64,000 nt of DNA, from positions 56,014-120,013 of the forward strand of contig NZ_WOEY01000090.1 of the NCBI RefSeq assembly GCF_013177695.1, read 5' to 3'. This DNA comes from Paraburkholderia solitsugae. GTDB lineage: Bacteria > Pseudomonadota > Gammaproteobacteria > Burkholderiales > Burkholderiaceae. The position numbers were made by a program, and so were the translations under genes. Position 1 is the first letter of the stretch. Each line of letters starts with the position of its first letter. The notes beneath the pieces are model-generated. The model saw only the letters and a list, made by a program, of their open reading frames with translations. It searched no databases and was not told where the DNA came from. Shown one piece after another: positions 25,746-33,650 of this stretch.

Positions 25746-26660
25746 ATGTCGTCGCGAAACATCACGGTAGCGTCGGTGCAAATGGCATCCGGCAGCTGGA
25801 CCTTTGAAGACAATATGGCCACGGCGGAACGATTGATCCGTGAGGCCGCGAAGCAGGGCGCCAACCTCGTGTTGTGCCCCGAGCTTTTCATGATGCCGTA
25901 CTTCTGTCTGGATCAGAACGTGCAGCATCTGGAGCTGGCCGAACCGTTTGCCGGTAATCCTCGGATTGCCCGCTTCGCGAGACTCGCCGGTGAACTGGGC
26001 ATCGTGTTGCCGATCGGTTTCTTCGAGCGGGCCGGCAATGCCGCCTACAACTCGATTGCTGTAGCCGACGCCGATGGAAAAGTACTCGGCGTGTATCGCA
26101 AGACCCACATTCCGGACGGACCTGGCTATACGGAAAAGTTCTATTTCACGCCCGGCGACACCGGCTTCAAGGTGTGGGACACGCGCTTCGGCAAGATCGG
26201 CATCGGCATCTGCTGGGATCAGTGGTATCCGGAGACGGCACGCAGCCTCGCGCTGATGGGCGCGGAAATCCTGTGCTTTCCGACCATCATCGGGTCCGAG
26301 CCGTTCAGCAGCGACTTCGACTCCGCCGGTCATTGGCAACGCACGATGCAAGGCCACGCGGCAGCCAATATGGTGCCGGTCGTCGCGGCTAACCGGATTG
26401 GCCGTGAAGTCGGCTTCGGCAACGGCAATCCGCAACAGCAAGGGCTCACCGGCGTGTTCTACGGTTCCAGTTTCATTGCGGATCACACGGGCGCGAAGCT
26501 GGCCGAGGCTAATCGCACGGACGAAACCATTCTTCTGCACACGTTCGACCTGAACGCCATTCGGGCAGACCGGCAGTCGTGGGGTTTTTTCCGCGATCGC
26601 CGTCCGGAAATGTATCGCACGCTGCTCACCAGCGATGGCAATTCGTCCTGCTATCGCTAA
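25746..26660 (+). CDS. aguB: N-carbamoylputrescine amidase
   Basis: Nitrilase-superfamily enzyme of 304 residues that hydrolyses N-carbamoylputrescine to putrescine, CO2 and ammonia. The Glu-Lys-Cys triad is visible: Glu46 in LCPELF, Lys119 in YRKTHIPDGPGY and Cys156 in GICWDQWYPE. The FYFTPGDTGF and NRIGREVGFG stretches fit the AguB subgroup. It directly follows aguA, completing the two-step cytosolic path from agmatine to putrescine. AAGGA is the ribosome site. Confidence 0.94.
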   Translation: MSSRNITVASVQMASGSWTFEDNMATAERLIREAAKQGANLVLCPELFMMPYFCLDQNVQHLELAEPFAGNPRIARFARLAGELGIVLPIGFFERAGNAAYNSIAVADADGKVLGVYRKTHIPDGPGYTEKFYFTPGDTGFKVWDTRFGKIGIGICWDQWYPETARSLALMGAEILCFPTIIGSEPFSSDFDSAGHWQRTMQGHAAANMVPVVAANRIGREVGFGNGNPQQQGLTGVFYGSSFIADHTGAKLAEANRTDETILLHTFDLNAIRADRQSWGFFRDRRPEMYRTLLTSDGNSSCYR

Positions 26661-26670
26661 GGAATACTTT

Positions 26671-27783
26671 ATGAAAAAGCACCGGCTGCCGTCGTTCGCC
26701 GCTCTTGGACTTTGTCTGTGCCTGCTTGCAGGGCAATCCCACGCAGAGGAAGAGAAGGTACTGAATCTGTACAACTGGAGCGATTATTTCGCCCCTGACA
26801 CGTTGTCCGAGTTCCAGAAGGAAACCGGTATCAAGGTCCGTTACGACGCGTACGACAGCGACGAGACACTACAGTCCAAGCTGATGACAGGGGACAGCGG
26901 ATACGACCTGGTGTGGCCGACCAATGATTTCATGGCGAAGCAGATCCAGGCTGGCGCATTTTTCAAGCTCGACAAGAGCAAGCTGCCGAACCTCAAGTAT
27001 CTGGACCCCGCGCTGCTGAAATTGATGGCGCGGTCCGATCCCGGCAATCAGTACGGCGTTCCGTACATGTGGGGCACCGTGGGCGTGGGATATGACCGCG
27101 CCAAGGTCAGCGCGATCCTCGGGAAAGACATGCCCGTCAACAGCATGGACTTGCTGTTCAATCCGGCGATCGCGTCGCGCATCGCCGCGCACTGCGGTAT
27201 CGGCTTGCAGGACTCAGCTAGCACGGTGCTGCCGTTGGCGCTGCGCTATGTCGGCCGCGATCCGGTGAACCCGACCGCGCAAGACTATGCCGTCGCGCAG
27301 ACCATGCTGCAGAAAGTCCGGCCTTATATTCATCTGTTCGTCGATTCGGCCAACGCCAACGAGTTGATCGACGGCGAACTGTGCGTCATGGTGGGCTACT
27401 CCGGCGCGATCAACGTGGCCTCGCAAAAGGCTCGGGAGTTCGACCGCAAGCGTGACATCGTCTACGACATCCCGAGCGTGGGCAGCCTGATGTGGTTCGA
27501 CGGCATGGTCATTCCCAAGACCGCGAAGCACCCGGACAACGCGCATGCGTTCATCAACTACATCCTGCGGCCGGACGTCGTGGCGAAGATCTCCAATGCC
27601 ACGCGATACGCTAATGCCAATCTGGCCGCAGTGAAGCTGATGGACCCGGCGCTGGTCAATAATCCGAACATCTATCCGAATGAGCAAAAGAAACGGACTC
27701 TGTTTACGCCGGTGGTCGAAGCACCCGCCACCGCTCGTCTGGAGGGCCGAATCTGGCTCGGCCTCAAGGCGAGCAAGCCCTGA
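26671..27783 (+). CDS. PotF-like putrescine/polyamine-binding periplasmic protein (copy 2)
   Basis: Protein of 370 residues. The ATG at 26671 follows AAGGA and begins a signal peptide (MKKHRLPSFAALGLCLCLLA, cleavage near SHAEEE). The mature part starts VLNLYNWSDYFAPDTLSEFQ and closely parallels the first copy, including YDSDETLQSKL and YGVPYMWGTVGVGY. It lies ten bases after aguB and 48 bases before the Tat-type deiminase. As no permease gene is near, it must use a transporter encoded elsewhere, or serve as a periplasmic sensor or buffer. Confidence 0.89.
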   Translation: MKKHRLPSFAALGLCLCLLAGQSHAEEEKVLNLYNWSDYFAPDTLSEFQKETGIKVRYDAYDSDETLQSKLMTGDSGYDLVWPTNDFMAKQIQAGAFFKLDKSKLPNLKYLDPALLKLMARSDPGNQYGVPYMWGTVGVGYDRAKVSAILGKDMPVNSMDLLFNPAIASRIAAHCGIGLQDSASTVLPLALRYVGRDPVNPTAQDYAVAQTMLQKVRPYIHLFVDSANANELIDGELCVMVGYSGAINVASQKAREFDRKRDIVYDIPSVGSLMWFDGMVIPKTAKHPDNAHAFINYILRPDVVAKISNATRYANANLAAVKLMDPALVNNPNIYPNEQKKRTLFTPVVEAPATARLEGRIWLGLKASKP

Positions 27784-27831
27784 ATGGCCGGCTATGCATA
27801 AAGTTTCACCGAAATGGTTGAGGTGTTTTTC

Positions 27832-28941
27832 ATGACGACAAGACGTCATTTCCTAAAACGGGGATTGCTGGCCTCCGGCGGCGCGCTGTTATCGGGCGCG
27901 CTGGGCAGCGGCTTCAGTACGATAGCGCTCGCGCAGAGCGACAACTGGCAGATGCCGGACGAAGGCGGCACCCACGCCGCGACCTGGATGGCATTCGGCC
28001 CCAGCGAGGAAATCTGGGGCGGCAAACTGCTGCCCGTGGTCAGAGAGAATCTGGCTGGCATCGCGAAGGCCATTGCAGCGCACGAGCCGGTGAAAATGCT
28101 GGTGCGGGAAGAAGACCACGACATCGCCGCTCGCCTCTGTGGTGCTGCGGTCGAGCTCGTGCTTCAACCCGTCGATGATTTGTGGATGCGCGATACAGGG
28201 CCCGTGTTTGTCAAAGGATCCGCAGGCCAGATCGGCGCCGTGGACTTTAACTTCAACGGCTGGGGGAACAAGCAGCAGCACGAACAGGACGCGGAAGTCG
28301 CGGCCTTCGTCGCGCATCGAGCCGGGGCGACATTACTCGAAACGCGTCTGGTGCTGGAAGGCGGCGGCATTGAGGTGGACGGCGAAGGCACGGCCATTAT
28401 CACGCAGAGCTGCGTACTGAATTCCAATCGCAATCCGGGTCTCAGCAAGGCGCAGTGCGAAGCGGAATTGTCCCGCCTGCTCGGGCTGCGGAAAATCATC
28501 TGGCTGCCGGGCATTGCAGGCAAGGATATTACCGACGGCCATACCGACTTCTATGCGCGCTTTACGAGCCCGGGTGTCGTGGTCGCCGGGCTCGATCCGG
28601 ATCCGTCTTCCTACGATCACACGGTGACGAAGCGCCATCTGGAGATCTTGCGCAAGTCCACCGACGCGAAGGGCCGTCCATTGAAGGTAGTGGTGCTGCA
28701 AGGCCCGGCGACCGTGCGCCGCAAGTATGAGAACGACCAGTTCGCGGCCGGATACATCAACTTCTATGTGTGCAACCACGCGGTGATCGCCCCGGAATTC
28801 GGCGACAGCAAAGCGGACCGCAATACGCGCGATGTTCTCGTGGATCTGTTTCCCGGCCGGGACGTGATTCAACTGAATATCGACGGCGTCGCCGCAGGCG
28901 GCGGTGGAATTCACTGCACGACACAACAACAACCCAGCTGA
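27832..28941 (+). CDS. Agmatine deiminase with twin-arginine export signal
   Basis: Protein of 369 residues. The start at 27832 has GAGG eight bases upstream and begins MTTRRHFLKRGLLASGG, a clear Tat motif (TRRHFLK) followed by a hydrophobic stretch and a cleavage site near IALAQS. The mature enzyme keeps every deiminase motif: DLWMRDTGPVFV, LEGGGIEVDGEGT, DGHTDFYARF and GGGIHCTTQQQPS with the Cys at about residue 362. It should therefore make N-carbamoylputrescine from agmatine outside the cytoplasm, next to the PotF-like binding protein. Most agmatine deiminases are cytosolic, so the location is unusual. Substrate could also be another guanidine compound. Confidence 0.9.
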   Translation: MTTRRHFLKRGLLASGGALLSGALGSGFSTIALAQSDNWQMPDEGGTHAATWMAFGPSEEIWGGKLLPVVRENLAGIAKAIAAHEPVKMLVREEDHDIAARLCGAAVELVLQPVDDLWMRDTGPVFVKGSAGQIGAVDFNFNGWGNKQQHEQDAEVAAFVAHRAGATLLETRLVLEGGGIEVDGEGTAIITQSCVLNSNRNPGLSKAQCEAELSRLLGLRKIIWLPGIAGKDITDGHTDFYARFTSPGVVVAGLDPDPSSYDHTVTKRHLEILRKSTDAKGRPLKVVVLQGPATVRRKYENDQFAAGYINFYVCNHAVIAPEFGDSKADRNTRDVLVDLFPGRDVIQLNIDGVAAGGGGIHCTTQQQPS

Positions 28942-28947
28942 TCACCC

Positions 28948-28980
28948 ATCGCGGGCCGCTCCACGATGCGGGCTCGCGAT
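28948..28980. terminator. Stem-loop between convergent genes, possible terminator
   Basis: Arms 28948-28957 and 28971-28980 pair over ten bases (ATCGCG plus GCC, one G-U pair). It stands seven bases after the Tat-type deiminase stop. There is no clear T-run, so termination would be weak or Rho-assisted. Confidence 0.35.
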
Positions 28981-29004
28981 TCTCCCACGCGACAAGTAAA
29001 TGAC

Positions 29005-29277
29005 TCAAACAGGTCGGGTGCTGCCAATCGCCGTCAGGCAGTGACCGGTCATGAGGCGACGGTCGCGCTGGCGCGCTTCGGCCGCGTGAATCTCGACCGG
29101 GTAGTTCGCGTCTTCGCCGCGGGACTGGTCGTAGCCGGCCTCTTGCAGCTGGACGAGTTCTGCGCGCACCTGTGCGCGGGTCAACGCAGGAGCGTCGGTG
29201 CCTGCAAAAGCGGGAGCGGCAATAGCGCTTGCAACGATAAGGGCAGCAAGAATGCGGACCTTCATGAATTTCTTCAT
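29005..29277 (-). CDS. Small exported DUF4148-type protein
   Basis: Protein of about 90 residues with a signal peptide ending APAFA. The start is uncertain: ATGs at 29316, 29277 and 29265 are in frame, and I use 29277 (MKKFMKVRILAALIVASAI). The mature part LTRAQVRAELVQLQEAGYD is the DUF4148 motif, common in Burkholderia periplasmic proteins of unknown function. The segment NYPVEIHAAEARQ follows, as in the family. It stands alone between convergent deiminase and cyn genes. Confidence 0.75.
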   Translation of the reverse strand: MKKFMKVRILAALIVASAIAAPAFAGTDAPALTRAQVRAELVQLQEAGYDQSRGEDANYPVEIHAAEARQRDRRLMTGHCLTAIGSTRPV

Positions 29278-29354
29278 CGAGGAAAAGAGTTTGGCGAGTG
29301 CCCCTGAAGCTTTCATGGCTTCAATTTAATAATATGTATTACGAATAAATATAT

Positions 29355-29384
29355 CAGGAGCCGTTCCCGCAAAAACGACTCCTG
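29355..29384 (-). terminator. Intrinsic terminator of the cynTS operon
   Basis: On the minus strand CAGGAG-CGTT arms (29374-29384 with 29355-29365) form an eleven-base stem with one mismatch and an eight-base loop, followed by ATATATTTATT. It begins eight bases after the cynS stop. Confidence 0.7.
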
Positions 29385-29391
29385 TGCCGCC

Positions 29392-29862
29392 TCAGAACGG
29401 CTTGGTCGGCAAATACTTTCCGTCGAGTGTGATCACGGCACGCGAGCCGCCTTCCGGATCGTCGACTTTCTTGATGTCGAGCTTGAAATTGATTGCGCTG
29501 ATAATGCCGTCTCCGAACTTCTCATGAACCAGCGCCTTTAGCGTCGAACCGTAAATCTGCACCATCTCGTAGAACCGGTAGATCGTCGGATCGGTCGGCA
29601 CGCCGCCGGGGATGCTGCCGCGCACCGGAATCGTCTGCAGCAGGCGCACCGCGTCTTCACCCATGTCCAGTTTGTCGGCCACGACCTTGGCGGCGTCCGC
29701 CGGCAGCGGATGCTGGCCGAGCAGCGCGGCGGTGACGAATGCGAGGCTGAGGCCAGTGCCTTCGGTGATCTGCTCGAACGTCAGGTTCTTGCGGACCTTC
29801 GCGTCGATGATCGCGTCGGCTAGGATTTCACGGGGGGCCTGGCTATATTGAGATTGCGTCAT
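29392..29862 (-). CDS. cynS: Cyanate hydratase (cyanase)
   Basis: Protein of 156 residues, same length as the E. coli enzyme, which turns cyanate and bicarbonate into ammonia and CO2 in a decameric complex. The catalytic residues match E. coli numbering: Arg96 and Glu99 in YRFYEMVQIYG and Ser122 in IISAINF. The N-terminal helical domain (residues 1-85) is complete. It follows cynT by 42 bases in the same direction, and cynR is divergent. Confidence 0.97.
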   Translation of the reverse strand: MTQSQYSQAPREILADAIIDAKVRKNLTFEQITEGTGLSLAFVTAALLGQHPLPADAAKVVADKLDMGEDAVRLLQTIPVRGSIPGGVPTDPTIYRFYEMVQIYGSTLKALVHEKFGDGIISAINFKLDIKKVDDPEGGSRAVITLDGKYLPTKPF

Positions 29863-29904
29863 GATCTTGCTCCTTGAGATGGGATGAAGTTGAAAAGCAG
29901 TGGT

Positions 29905-30564
29905 TCAGGCAGCGAGGTTGAGTCGAGCCGGGCTTGCACAAACATGCGGATGTTCCGCGAGAGAAACGAAGCGGTTCGTCGTGCCGTCGAGCGTATCGAT
30001 CGAGCCGGTTTCGATGTCGTACACCCAGCCGTGCAAGGCCAAATGTCCTTGTTCGAGCGCGAGCCGTACGGAGGGGTGAGTCTTGATGTTGGCAAGCTGG
30101 GCCACCACGTTTTCGCGGACCATCGAGTTGACCCGGTCTCGTTCGCTCCTGTGCTCACGCGCCTCGTTGACGACTTTCGCGGAATCCGCGTAGTGCAGCC
30201 AATTGCGCACGGCCGGCATGTGGTCCATGCACTTGCAGGTAGCGATTGCCGTCATCGCACCGCAATCGGAGTGACCGCAGATCACCACATCGGTGACGCC
30301 GAGCGCGGCGACCGCGTATTCGATCGTGGCGGACACGCCGCCCGGTTCCGGGCCGTACGACGGCACGATGTTGCCGGCATTACGGATCACGAACAGGTCG
30401 CCCGGCTCGCGCTGCGTGACGAGTTCCGGTACGAGCCGGCTGTCCGAGCACGAGATGAACAAGGTGCGGGGGTGCTGGCTCGTGGCCAGCTGCTTGAAAA
30501 GCTCGGAGCGCTGCGGGAACGCGTCGCGCTGGAACTTCAGGAAGCCGTCAATGATTTCTTGCAT
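29905..30564 (-). CDS. cynT: Beta-class carbonic anhydrase of the cyn operon
   Basis: Zinc enzyme of 219 residues that hydrates CO2 to the bicarbonate needed by cyanase. Zinc ligands are visible in FISCSDSRLVPE and CGHSDCGAM. The start at 30564 is chosen because GGAGC lies upstream at the right spacing; an ATG four codons earlier has none. The C-terminal WVYDIETGSIDTLD is typical of the family. Adjacent cynS and divergent cynR make the operon assignment secure. Confidence 0.93.
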   Translation of the reverse strand: MQEIIDGFLKFQRDAFPQRSELFKQLATSQHPRTLFISCSDSRLVPELVTQREPGDLFVIRNAGNIVPSYGPEPGGVSATIEYAVAALGVTDVVICGHSDCGAMTAIATCKCMDHMPAVRNWLHYADSAKVVNEAREHRSERDRVNSMVRENVVAQLANIKTHPSVRLALEQGHLALHGWVYDIETGSIDTLDGTTNRFVSLAEHPHVCASPARLNLAA

Positions 30565-30576
30565 GTTTCGCTCCAT

Positions 30577-30698
30577 CGGGGTGAGTCACGGGGGTTATTG
30601 CAAACCGATGGACGAAGAATGCGCCGCTCAAACTATAGTGTCCAAGATCGGTTTATTATCTTCTCTATAGGCAACGCCAATAGTTCGAGAGGGGCTCC
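30577..30698. promoter_or_regulatory. Divergent cynR-cynTS promoter/operator region
   Basis: Two CTATAG palindromes lie at 30633-30638 and 30665-30670, 32 bases apart centre to centre (about three helical turns), with an AT-rich run between them (TTTATTATCTT). This arrangement fits binding of a LysR tetramer at cynR-cynTS; the E. coli CynR protein is known to bind and bend such a gap. Which hexamer overlaps which promoter cannot be decided by eye. Confidence 0.45.
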
Positions 30699-31613
30699 AT
30701 GCTGCTCCGGCACATCCGTTACTTTCTGGCGGTCGCGGAACATCGCAATTTCACGCGCGCGGCCGAGGCGCTGCACGTGTCGCAGCCGACGCTGTCGCAA
30801 CAGATCAGGCAGCTTGAGGACACGCTGCGCGTGCAGTTGCTCGACCGGTCCGGCCGGACGATCCAGCTGACCGACGCCGGCGCGGCTTATGTGCGCTACG
30901 CGCAGCGCGCGCTGCAAGACCTGGAGGCGGGCACGCGGGCGATTCACGACGTGCAGGAATTGAACCGCGGCTCGCTGCGCCTCGCCATGACCCCGACGTT
31001 CACCGCCTACCTGATCGGCCCGTTGCTGGAGCAGTACAACCGCCGCTATCCGAACATCACGCTGAACATCCTCGAAATGCCGCAGGACCGGATGGAGACG
31101 CTGTTGAACGAAGATGCGCTCGATGTCGGCATCGCGTTCACCGATACGCAGTCCCCCGACGTCGAGACCCATGTCCTTTTCGTCGAAGCCCTGGCGATGG
31201 TGGTCGGCAAGTCTCATCCGCATGCGAAGAAGCGCGCTGCATTGACGCTTCCCGAGTTCGAAAACGAAGCGCTCGTGCTGCTCAACGAAGAGTTTGCTAC
31301 CCGCCAGACCATCGATCGATATTGCAAACAGAATGGCGTCGCGCCGCGCATTGCAATGGAGGTCAATTCGATCAGCGCGGCTATCGAGATCGTACAGCGT
31401 AGCGAGCTCGCAACGCTTCTACCGGCCGCGATCGCGCGCGCACACAGCGAACTGTGTCTGGTACACCTGGAGCCGGCGCTACCGCAGCGGACCGCTGCGC
31501 TGCTACTGCGCAAAGGCGCATATCGAACCGCAGCAGCGCGGGCATTCGTCGCGCTTGCCCTTGAGGAAAGCGCGGCTGAGCCGGGTGGCCGACGGGCGAA
31601 GCTGGCTTCGTAA
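30699..31613 (+). CDS. cynR: CynR, LysR-type regulator of cyanate metabolism
   Basis: Protein of 304 residues. The N-terminal helix-turn-helix MLLRHIRYFLAVAEHRNF...AAEALHVSQPTLSQQIRQLE covers residues 1-40 and is typical of CynR/CysB-type LTTRs, with a complete effector-binding domain. Divergent from cynT, so it should activate cynTS in the presence of cyanate. It is preceded by GAGAGGGG at the right distance. Confidence 0.9.
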   Translation: MLLRHIRYFLAVAEHRNFTRAAEALHVSQPTLSQQIRQLEDTLRVQLLDRSGRTIQLTDAGAAYVRYAQRALQDLEAGTRAIHDVQELNRGSLRLAMTPTFTAYLIGPLLEQYNRRYPNITLNILEMPQDRMETLLNEDALDVGIAFTDTQSPDVETHVLFVEALAMVVGKSHPHAKKRAALTLPEFENEALVLLNEEFATRQTIDRYCKQNGVAPRIAMEVNSISAAIEIVQRSELATLLPAAIARAHSELCLVHLEPALPQRTAALLLRKGAYRTAAARAFVALALEESAAEPGGRRAKLAS

Positions 31614-31832
31614 AAGGCAAACAGTAGGAACCGCCTCGAATGCTGGTAGCTGAGGTGAAGCTCTCGGCCGTCGGCTCTCGTGCACTTGCCGGGCGCCGCT
31701 AGCTGTCCTACGTTTGGTTGCAGATGACTGACGAGATATCGAGGGGGGAGACGCATTTCTGTTTCGCCGGTCATGGCAAGTGCAGTGAGCATCTGACAAA
31801 ATCTCTAGAAGAATACTAAGAATGGAGGCAGC

Positions 31833-32321
31833 TTGCGGACGGTCGAATACCGCTTTTCCACCATTTGGCGCATCGAAGCGCCCGTGCAGGACGTTTGGGC
31901 GGCAATCCACGATTCGGCGCGCTGGCCCGAGTGGTGGAATAACGTCGAGCGCGTGGACCAGCTAGAGGCGGGGTCAGATCATGGCGTGGGCGCTGTGCAA
32001 CGCTATACGTGGAAAGGCTGGTTACCCTATCGCCTCGTGTTCGATATGCGGGTGACGCGCGTCGACCCGTTGGTCGCGCTGGAGGGAGAAGCCAGTGGCG
32101 ACGTCGAAGGCACCGGCCAGTGGAGCTTTTCGACCGACGGACGCAACCTTACCGTGGTCCGCTATGACTGGTATGTGCATACGAACCGCGCGTGGATGAA
32201 TGCACTGGCACCGTTGTTGCGACCGGCTTTCCAATGGAACCACGATGCAGTGATGCGCGAAGGCGGCGCGGCGCTAGCGCGGCGGCTGGACGCGCGGCTG
32301 CTTGACATCGAGCATGGATAA
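31833..32321 (+). CDS. SRPBCC-fold (START-like) protein
   Basis: Protein of 162 residues with a TTG start at 31833, four bases after GGAGG (31824-31828). The N-terminal YRFSTIWRIEAPVQDVWAAI and ARWPEWWNNVERVDQLE are typical of polyketide-cyclase/dehydrase SRPBCC proteins, which form a hydrophobic ligand cavity. Ligand unknown. It stands alone between cynR and the aldolase and has no obvious partners. Confidence 0.75.
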   Translation: MRTVEYRFSTIWRIEAPVQDVWAAIHDSARWPEWWNNVERVDQLEAGSDHGVGAVQRYTWKGWLPYRLVFDMRVTRVDPLVALEGEASGDVEGTGQWSFSTDGRNLTVVRYDWYVHTNRAWMNALAPLLRPAFQWNHDAVMREGGAALARRLDARLLDIEHG

Positions 32322-32344
32322 AGCCACCGCGGCAATGGATTGAA

Positions 32345-32478
32345 CGCTTCGCAAAGTTTTGCGAAGTGTGGGGAGGCATTCGCGGACCATCAGGCCGCGA
32401 GCTTTGCCCGGCAATGGGGCCGGGCAAAGCAGGGTGTTCATATTCGGCGACCCTGGCGGATCTTTATCCGCCAGGGTC
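32345..32478. repeat. Three successive perfect stem-loops between convergent genes
   Basis: Hairpin 1: CTTCGCAAA 32347-32355 with TTTGCGAAG 32358-32366. Hairpin 2: GCTTTGCCCGGC 32401-32412 with its complement 32419-32430. Hairpin 3: ACCCTGGCGGAT 32450-32461 with its complement 32466-32477 and a CTTT loop. The third is 20 bases beyond the aldolase stop on the minus strand, the first 23 beyond the SRPBCC stop. They probably end both transcripts, though T-runs are poor. Confidence 0.7.
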
Positions 32479-32497
32479 CGCCTTCCCGAAAGTCGCT

Positions 32498-33394
32498 TCA
32501 AACCTTGACGACAGAGGCCCGATAGATCTCGTCGATGCTCTTCGCCAGCGTCGCGTCGAATTCACTGTCAGTCATTGATTCCTTGAGTTCGTTGATCAAT
32601 GCCCTTGAGAAGCTGGCAATCATGCCGTGATTTCCAGCGAGCCGTTCGCAGGCGTCGGCTCGCGTGTAGCCTCCTGAAAGCGCGACTACCCGCGCGACGC
32701 GCGGGTGCTCGATCAGTGGACGATAGAAGTCCGCTACGTCAGGTATGGTCAGCTTGAGCATCACGCGACGGCTATCCGGCAAGGCGTCGAGACCTTTGGT
32801 CAGTTCCGCGAGGAGGGTGGCTTCCGCCCCTGGCTTGTCCGGACTCTTGATCGAAATCTCGGGTTCCAGTATCGGCATCAGGCCGTGCGCGTCGATCTGC
32901 GCTGCCAGTGCGAACTGTTGCTTCACAATCGCAGCGATACCGTTTTCCGAATTCAGGTTGATGACCGACCGCATCTTGGTGCCGCAGATACCGCGCTTCG
33001 TGGCCCGATCGAGCAGCTCGTCCAACCCGGGTATCGGCTTCATCAGTTGCACACCGTCGGCTTCGGCTTCCAGGCCCTTATCGACCTTCAGGAAGGGTAC
33101 GACGCCGCGCTCCTCCCACAGGAACGTCGGAACGGGTTTCCCCTGTGCCTGTCCGTCCATGGTTGCTTCGAACAGAATGGCCCCGATGACCTTGTCCCCT
33201 GTAAAGGCAGGCGCGGTGATGATGCGCACCCGCATCTCGTGGATCAGTTTGAACATCTCGGCGTCACCGCTGTAGGCACTCTCCGGAATGCCGTAAAGCT
33301 TCAAGGCGCCGGGGGTCGATCCGCCGCTCTGGTCCAGGGCCGCGAAAAATCCCTGTTTTTCACGAACTTGCGCAAGCATCTTCTCATCTGCCAC
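32498..33394 (-). CDS. Class I fructose-bisphosphate aldolase
   Basis: Protein of 298 residues with a GTG start at 33394 (RBS AGGGAG upstream). It reads as the bacterial class I (Schiff-base) aldolase: AALDQSGGSTPGALKLYGI near residue 18, TKMRSVINL near 145 and VMLKLTIPDV near 210, the last carrying the Schiff-base Lys. It cleaves fructose 1,6-bisphosphate to triose phosphates. Most of glycolysis is encoded elsewhere; this may be a second, oxidant-tolerant aldolase beside a class II enzyme. Confidence 0.9.
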   Translation of the reverse strand: MADEKMLAQVREKQGFFAALDQSGGSTPGALKLYGIPESAYSGDAEMFKLIHEMRVRIITAPAFTGDKVIGAILFEATMDGQAQGKPVPTFLWEERGVVPFLKVDKGLEAEADGVQLMKPIPGLDELLDRATKRGICGTKMRSVINLNSENGIAAIVKQQFALAAQIDAHGLMPILEPEISIKSPDKPGAEATLLAELTKGLDALPDSRRVMLKLTIPDVADFYRPLIEHPRVARVVALSGGYTRADACERLAGNHGMIASFSRALINELKESMTDSEFDATLAKSIDEIYRASVVKV

Positions 33395-33650
33395 GATCGT
33401 CTCCCTCTTTCAAGAACCGAATATCGGACCAGGCACGTCTGATCCGGACCCATTGCGTTCAGTACGTTTAGTGTACTGGCATTCACGCGAATATCAGACT
33501 CCGTGAAGAGACGGTCGCCGGCGTTGCCACCGAACGACCGTTCTTGATACGTTCCCTCGCTGGGCGGCGCTCGTGACATCGATCGGAACGCCGCTGGAGG
33601 ATCAAGGCTGGCCTGGGTCCACAGGTTGCCCCCGTCGAACCCGGACCAGT
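33395..33650. promoter_or_regulatory. Aldolase upstream region with a dyad
   Basis: CAGTAC (33460-33465) and GTACTG (33473-33478) form an inverted repeat with a seven-base spacer, about 70 bases upstream of the aldolase GTG. It may be an operator. Nothing else recognisable lies in this 256-base gap; the porin gene ends at 33651. Confidence 0.3.
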
